Of a stretch of 64,000 nucleotides of DNA, positions 60,302 to 64,000 are shown piece after piece. The notes under the pieces were generated by a model. That model was given only the letters and a program-made list of their open reading frames with translations. It was not told the DNA's origin and searched no databases. Origin of the DNA: Aureitalea marina (GTDB taxonomy: Bacteria; Bacteroidota; Bacteroidia; Flavobacteriales; Flavobacteriaceae); NCBI RefSeq assembly GCF_002943755.1, contig NZ_MQUB01000001.1, forward strand, positions 2,406,501-2,470,500. Direction: 5' to 3'. The position numbers and the translations under genes were made by a program. Numbering within the stretch: the first letter of the stretch is position 1; the number at the start of each line of letters is the position of its first letter.

Positions 60302-61261
60302 ATGAAAAGAATTGGAATCCTTGGACTGATTGCGGCAGCTTTGTTTGCCACCTCGTGTACCGAAGAAGATAACACAATCGACCAGGTTTTTGATGGAGTG
60401 AGCAGCGGTGCCGTACTTCGCGGTATCCAAACCATCTCCAACGAATTGCCGATCGGTAATGACGATGCTTCCTTCTCTATCGAACTGGAATACCAGGACA
60501 ATCAAGATGGAGCCCTGTTGGAAAGCATGGACATTTACATCAAGTACGCTGACAACTCTCCAGATGAAGGAGATTCCGGCGGAACTCAGGAAGAGAAATT
60601 CTACGGTAACGTTGCTGCTGGTCAGTTCACTGAAGGACCTTTTGGACTCCCTCGATTTACCCTGACTATCACAGCTGCCGATTTCCTGGCAACTACAGGA
60701 CTTACTTCTGAGCAGATCTTTGGTGGGGATACCTTCACCACTCGTCTGGAAGTATTCCTGACCGACGGTCGTCGTTTCTCTGTAGATAACGCTGGTGGTA
60801 TTATTACCGGTGGATTCTTTAACTCTCCTTTCCAGTACACTACTCCAGTAGTATGTCCAGTATTGGCCGAGGAATTTGTTGGAGACTACACAGTGGTGAA
60901 CAACAGTGCCGGTGTACTTGGATTCAATGTATTCGAAGAAGGAGGAACAGTAACTCTGGTATTGGGTGAGACTTCTGTAGAACGTCAATTCGACTTCATC
61001 TTCTTGCCAGATGCAGGAGTTGGACAACCCGCAGACACCTTCATATTGAACTTCGTTTGTAATGCTACTGTAGTGCCAGCTGGTCAGTCGACCAACCTGA
61101 CTTGTGGTGGTGGTCTGACCATCGGACCAGCCCCAAGTGGAGACCAAGGTAGTTATACAACAGGTGATGACTCTGTATTCTCTATCATCTTTACCGACAA
61201 CTCCGGCAGTGATTGCGGGGAAGGACCAAAAGATGTTACAGCAACTTTCACTAAGCAGTAG
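60302..61261 (+). CDS. Lipoprotein of unknown function with repeated beta-strand domain
   Basis: 319 residues from ATG 60302. Lipobox FATSC (LGLIAAALFATSC). Two halves of about 150 residues with strands (SFSIELEYQDNQDGALLESM; GNVAAGQFTEGPFGLPRFTLT; EEFVGDYTVVNNSAG). It looks like the surface-exposed SusD/SusE-associated or calycin-type lipoproteins, but I cannot place it. It has a strong terminator. Its first half contains the Bacteroidota-style acidic linker CTEEDNT. Confidence 0.7.
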   Translation: MKRIGILGLIAAALFATSCTEEDNTIDQVFDGVSSGAVLRGIQTISNELPIGNDDASFSIELEYQDNQDGALLESMDIYIKYADNSPDEGDSGGTQEEKFYGNVAAGQFTEGPFGLPRFTLTITAADFLATTGLTSEQIFGGDTFTTRLEVFLTDGRRFSVDNAGGIITGGFFNSPFQYTTPVVCPVLAEEFVGDYTVVNNSAGVLGFNVFEEGGTVTLVLGETSVERQFDFIFLPDAGVGQPADTFILNFVCNATVVPAGQSTNLTCGGGLTIGPAPSGDQGSYTTGDDSVFSIIFTDNSGSDCGEGPKDVTATFTKQ

Positions 61262-61287
61262 AATCCGGCTTAGAACAACAGTATTTG

Positions 61288-61325
61288 AAAAAGAGAGGGT
61301 AACCCGGCTGGGGCCCTCTCTTTTC
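61288..61325 (+). terminator. Intrinsic terminator after the lipoprotein
   Basis: AAAAGAGAGGG (61289-61299) pairs with CCCTCTCTTTT (61314-61324) in an eleven-pair stem with a 14-base loop; T-rich sequence follows. Confidence 0.8.
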
Positions 61326-61371
61326 TCATATAATTAATACCTTTGCCCCTCCTAAAAGATTAAGACAGGGA

Positions 61372-61458
61372 ATGATGGGTAGTTCATGGATTTTCCTACT
61401 GCTGGCGATTGTACTTATTGTTGTGGTGATCGTCAACAAGATCAAAAATAAGCGATGA
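61372..61458 (+). CDS. 28-residue single-helix membrane protein, coupled to queD
   Basis: It reads MMGSSWIFLLLAIVLIVVVI, then VNKIKNKR and TGA. One clear membrane helix with a basic cytoplasmic tail. The stop overlaps the queD start as ATGA, the same coupling used for other genes here. TACCTTTG at 61338-61345 is a candidate -7 element. Its role is unknown; it could be a peptide that tunes queD translation or a small membrane factor. Confidence 0.6.
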   Translation: MMGSSWIFLLLAIVLIVVVIVNKIKNKR

Positions 61459-61910
61459 GTCAGATCAGGTTAACCAAGAAATTTAGTTTTGAAACAGGCC
61501 ATGCCTTGTATGGGCATGACGGCAAGTGCAGGAACCTGCACGGTCACAGTTATAAATTGTCTGTCACTGTAATCGGCACTCCTATTGATGATAGCACTAA
61601 CCCCAAATACGGGATGGTCATTGATTTCTCTGACCTCAAGAAAATTGTCAAAGAAGAGATTGTCGATGTATTCGATCATGCAACCGTTTTCAATGGGAAC
61701 TCACCGCACGATGAGCTGGCCAATGAATTAATAAAAAGGGGACATCATGTCCTGCTGGTCGATTACCAACCAACCAGCGAAATGATGGTCATAGACTTTG
61801 CCAATAAGATTCAAAAACATCTACCTAACCATATTAAGTTGCACTCCTTGAAGCTTTATGAAACGGCGACTAGTTATGCGGAGTGGTTTGCAAGTGATAA
61901 TCCGTCCTAG
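61455..61910 (+). CDS. queD: 6-carboxytetrahydropterin synthase
   Basis: 151 residues. The enzyme converts dihydroneopterin triphosphate to 6-carboxy-tetrahydropterin for queuosine or archaeosine-type nucleosides. Zinc ligands His16, His29 and His31 lie in SFETGHALYG and NLHGHSYKL; the catalytic Cys is Cys25 (GKCRNLHG). DHATVFN and LKLYETATSYAEW are also canonical. A PTPS-like folate-pathway role is an alternative, but no other pathway gene is close. Confidence 0.93.
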   Translation: MSQIRLTKKFSFETGHALYGHDGKCRNLHGHSYKLSVTVIGTPIDDSTNPKYGMVIDFSDLKKIVKEEIVDVFDHATVFNGNSPHDELANELIKRGHHVLLVDYQPTSEMMVIDFANKIQKHLPNHIKLHSLKLYETATSYAEWFASDNPS

Positions 61911-61952
61911 TCTCTACAGTATCTACGCTCAGTAAAAATCCTATCTTTGGGT

Positions 61953-62723
61953 ATGCAAGTCCCTCCGGGTAAGAAGATCTATTTCTCCAGTGACAACCAT
62001 TTAGGCGCACCAACTCCTGCCGAAAGTCTGCCACGGGAAATAAAATTCGTTGCCTGGTTAGATGAAGTGAAACAGGATGCGGCTGCTATATTTTTGTTAG
62101 GGGACCTTTTTGACTTTTGGTTTGAATATAAAACCGTAGTCCCTAAGGGGTTTGTCCGAGTGCTGGGTAAGCTAGCCGAGATCAGTGATAGTGGAATTCC
62201 GATTCATTTCTTCGTGGGGAATCACGATCTCTGGATGAGGGATTATTTTGAATCCGAATTGAACATTCCCATCTACCGGGATGTGAAGGAGTTTCAATTC
62301 AATGACAAGATCTTCCTGATTGGTCATGGCGATGGTAAAGGACCCGGTGATAAAGGCTATAAGCGCATGAAAAAGGTCTTTACCAACCCCTTTTTCAAAT
62401 GGCTCTTCCGTTGGTTCCATCCTGAATTGGGTATGCGGATCGCTCAATATCTATCCGTAAAGAACAAATTGATCTCTGGCGAGGAAGACAAGACCTTTCT
62501 GGGAGACGACAAAGAATGGTTAGCGGCCTATTCAAGACGCAAACTGGAAACCAAGCACTACGACTATTTTGTCTTTGGTCACAGACACCTACCTATGGAG
62601 ATTAAGCTGAATGATCGCTCTACTTATTTCAATTTAGGGGATTGGATCACCCATTATACCTATGGAGAATTTGATGGTTCAGAATTTCATCTAAAAACAT
62701 TCCAAGGCCCTAAAGAGCCTTGA
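61953..62723 (+). CDS. lpxH: UDP-2,3-diacylglucosamine diphosphatase
   Basis: 256 residues from ATG 61953 (MQVPPGKKIYFSSDNHLGA). It removes UMP from UDP-diacylglucosamine in lipid A synthesis. The calcineurin-like metallophosphatase motifs are SDNHLG, GDLFDFWFEY, VGNHDLWM, GHGDGKGPGDKGY and FGHRHLP. TATCTTTG at 61942-61949 is very close to the ATG, so either the message is leaderless or the gene is read from queD. It overlaps recJ by 14 bases at the convergent ends. Confidence 0.92.
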   Translation: MQVPPGKKIYFSSDNHLGAPTPAESLPREIKFVAWLDEVKQDAAAIFLLGDLFDFWFEYKTVVPKGFVRVLGKLAEISDSGIPIHFFVGNHDLWMRDYFESELNIPIYRDVKEFQFNDKIFLIGHGDGKGPGDKGYKRMKKVFTNPFFKWLFRWFHPELGMRIAQYLSVKNKLISGEEDKTFLGDDKEWLAAYSRRKLETKHYDYFVFGHRHLPMEIKLNDRSTYFNLGDWITHYTYGEFDGSEFHLKTFQGPKEP

Positions 62724-63999
62724 TATCCTTGAACTTTAGCTGTAGGCTGGTCTGCCCGTTCCAATGATTCTCATCCAGTGAAAAAACGGCCTGAAACCCT
62801 GTTTCAGAACTAGCCAATTCCAACTTGTCCCCCAGTCCAAATCCAATGCCTTCAATTGGATCAGAATTGGTCTGTCTTACACTTAGTTTCAAATGGCTTC
62901 TGTCGGCGCCCACCTGCCGAGCCGGGTTGTTGAGCCTCAGATTATCACTTACAAATACGGGCCTGCCGTTGGAGGGTCCAAAAGGGGCAAATTGTTTTAA
63001 AATCCGGTAGAATTTCGGAGAGATATCCCCAAGGTGGATCAATTCATCGATCAGCAATTCGGGCTCCATGGATTCTTCCGTGATGCTTTCGCTCACCACC
63101 TTTTCGAAGCGTTCTTTGAAAGCTTGATAATTTTTAGGATCCAAGGTCAAACCAGCCGCATACTTATGGCCCCCGAACTGTACCATTAAGTCAGCGCATT
63201 GTTCTAATGCATGGTGAACATCAAAGCCTTTTACGGAGCGGACGGAAGCCGCCAACTTATCACCACTCTGAGTAAACACCACAGTTGGACGATAATAGGT
63301 CTCTATAAGCCGGGAGGCCACTATGCCGATAACTCCCTTATGCCAGTTAGGGTCAAATACCACCGTTGTGGCTCTTTGCTGTTCTCCTAATTCCTCTATC
63401 TGATCCAGGGCCTGGAGGCTGATCTCCTTATCAGTCTCCTTGCGGTCCTTATTAAATTGCTCGATCTCTTCTGCACACTGAAGTGCCGCATCCATATCCG
63501 TCGAAGTCAATAATCGGACAGCTTCATTACCGTGTTTCATGCGACCGGCCGCATTGATCCTTGGAGCCAATAGAAAGACCACATCACTGACCGAAGAAAC
63601 GGTTCTTCCCGCCTTGATCTGCACGGCCTTGATACCCGGTCTGGGATTGTTCATGATCTGTTGAATACCCAAGGCCATCAGGTTCCTATTTTCACCTGTC
63701 AGAGGAACAATGTCTGCCCCTATGGCCGTAGCCACCAGGTCCAGGTAAGGACTTAAATGCGATTTAGGCCTTTCTTCTCTCTGCTCCAAGGCCTGGATCA
63801 GCTTAAAACCTACACCGCATCCACAAAGTTCCTTATAAGGATAGTCACAATCTCCTCGTTTAGGATCCAAAACCGCCACTGCATCAGGAAGTTGATTTCC
63901 CGGCAAGTGATGATCACAGATTATAAAATCGATTCCTTGATCCTCAGCATATTTTACTTGCTCAATGGCCTTAATTCCGCAATCCAATGCAATGATCAG
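62710..63999 (-). CDS. recJ: RecJ single-strand DNA exonuclease, C-terminal part
   Basis: 430 codons present; the N-terminus runs off the right edge (the frame is open to 63999, reading LIIALDCGIKAIEQ). A DHH-family 5'-3' exonuclease. The DHH motif appears as ICDHHLPGNQLPDA, then DPKRGDC, and the DHHA1 part has FGGHKYAAGLTLDP. The OB-fold follows. It works in RecF-pathway recombination and mismatch repair. Confidence 0.94.
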   Translation of the reverse strand: MIIALDCGIKAIEQVKYAEDQGIDFIICDHHLPGNQLPDAVAVLDPKRGDCDYPYKELCGCGVGFKLIQALEQREERPKSHLSPYLDLVATAIGADIVPLTGENRNLMALGIQQIMNNPRPGIKAVQIKAGRTVSSVSDVVFLLAPRINAAGRMKHGNEAVRLLTSTDMDAALQCAEEIEQFNKDRKETDKEISLQALDQIEELGEQQRATTVVFDPNWHKGVIGIVASRLIETYYRPTVVFTQSGDKLAASVRSVKGFDVHHALEQCADLMVQFGGHKYAAGLTLDPKNYQAFKERFEKVVSESITEESMEPELLIDELIHLGDISPKFYRILKQFAPFGPSNGRPVFVSDNLRLNNPARQVGADRSHLKLSVRQTNSDPIEGIGFGLGDKLELASSETGFQAVFSLDENHWNGQTSLQLKFKDIKAL

Positions 64000-64000
64000 T

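Noticed and set aside
1-64000. Prophage, IS element or plasmid origin
   Set aside because: No transposase, integrase, capsid or replication gene is seen; repeats exist but lack encoded mobility functions.

Overview
The window is a chromosomal segment of a marine-type member of the Flavobacteriaceae (Bacteroidota). The evidence is a type B T9SS sorting domain on a surface protein, the IPExxxVDY protein beside pyk and rnc, the long Bacteroidota form of PurF, an OmpA protein with thrombospondin type 3 repeats, viroplasmin-type RNase H, many flavobacterial DUF families, and promoters of the TTG-N17-23-TAnnTTTG type. Base composition looks like the mid-40s percent G+C by eye. No transposase, integrase, phage gene or CRISPR-cas gene is present. 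Both window edges cut genes: an isoaspartyl peptidase on the left and recJ on the right.

Layout. 1-5.2 kb: isoaspartyl peptidase/ABM/cutC operon, a minus-strand CYTH/VOC/NAD-binding operon, dinB and a lipoprotein. 5.2-9.5 kb: minus-strand housekeeping block acpP-fabF-rnc-IPExxxVDY-pyk. 9.6-15.6 kb: purN, rnhA, two secreted proteins, a PfkB kinase and purF. 15.6-17.3 kb: a gene-free, repeat-rich region holding two copies of a promoter/hairpin/terminator module that looks like a small RNA gene, each followed by tandem structured repeats. 17.3-27.7 kb: sodA, a frameshifted AddA-like helicase-nuclease, kbl, ompA, an AddB-like nuclease and a hydrolase. 27.8-30.3 kb: tRNA-Ala(GGC), a 229-bp tandem repeat and an A+T-rich cluster of small secreted proteins. 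30.4-42.7 kb: envelope and unknown genes, including DUF2092/DUF6515/MscS, an arginase-family hydrolase, and a DUF3604-PpiC-HupE operon. 42.7-49.4 kb: GH97, CorA, DUF1648, a GH101-like lipoprotein, a tandem STAS-like protein and VOC. 49.4-57.4 kb: HExxH lipoprotein, a shortened TetR gene, SRPBCC, aqpZ, isochorismatase family, USP, GNAT, a T9SS type B protein and MATE. 57.5-64 kb: LytS/LytTR two-component pair with two cell-envelope proteins, then a 28-residue membrane ORF coupled to queD, lpxH and recJ.

Working together: acpP, fabF and rnc share a promoter. The AddA-like and AddB-like genes flank kbl and ompA and probably form one recombination helicase-nuclease. The histidine kinase, response regulator and LRR-like lipoprotein are translationally coupled. 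Several genes look broken: two carry a one-base contraction in a G tract (addA-like, Lcl-like), one a clean in-frame TAA (DUF6134-like), and one an internal deletion (TetR). The two G-tract cases may be sequencing errors.

The most promising undescribed material is the 15.7-17.1 kb twin small-RNA/structured-repeat locus. All family assignments are from memory of motifs; no searches were run.
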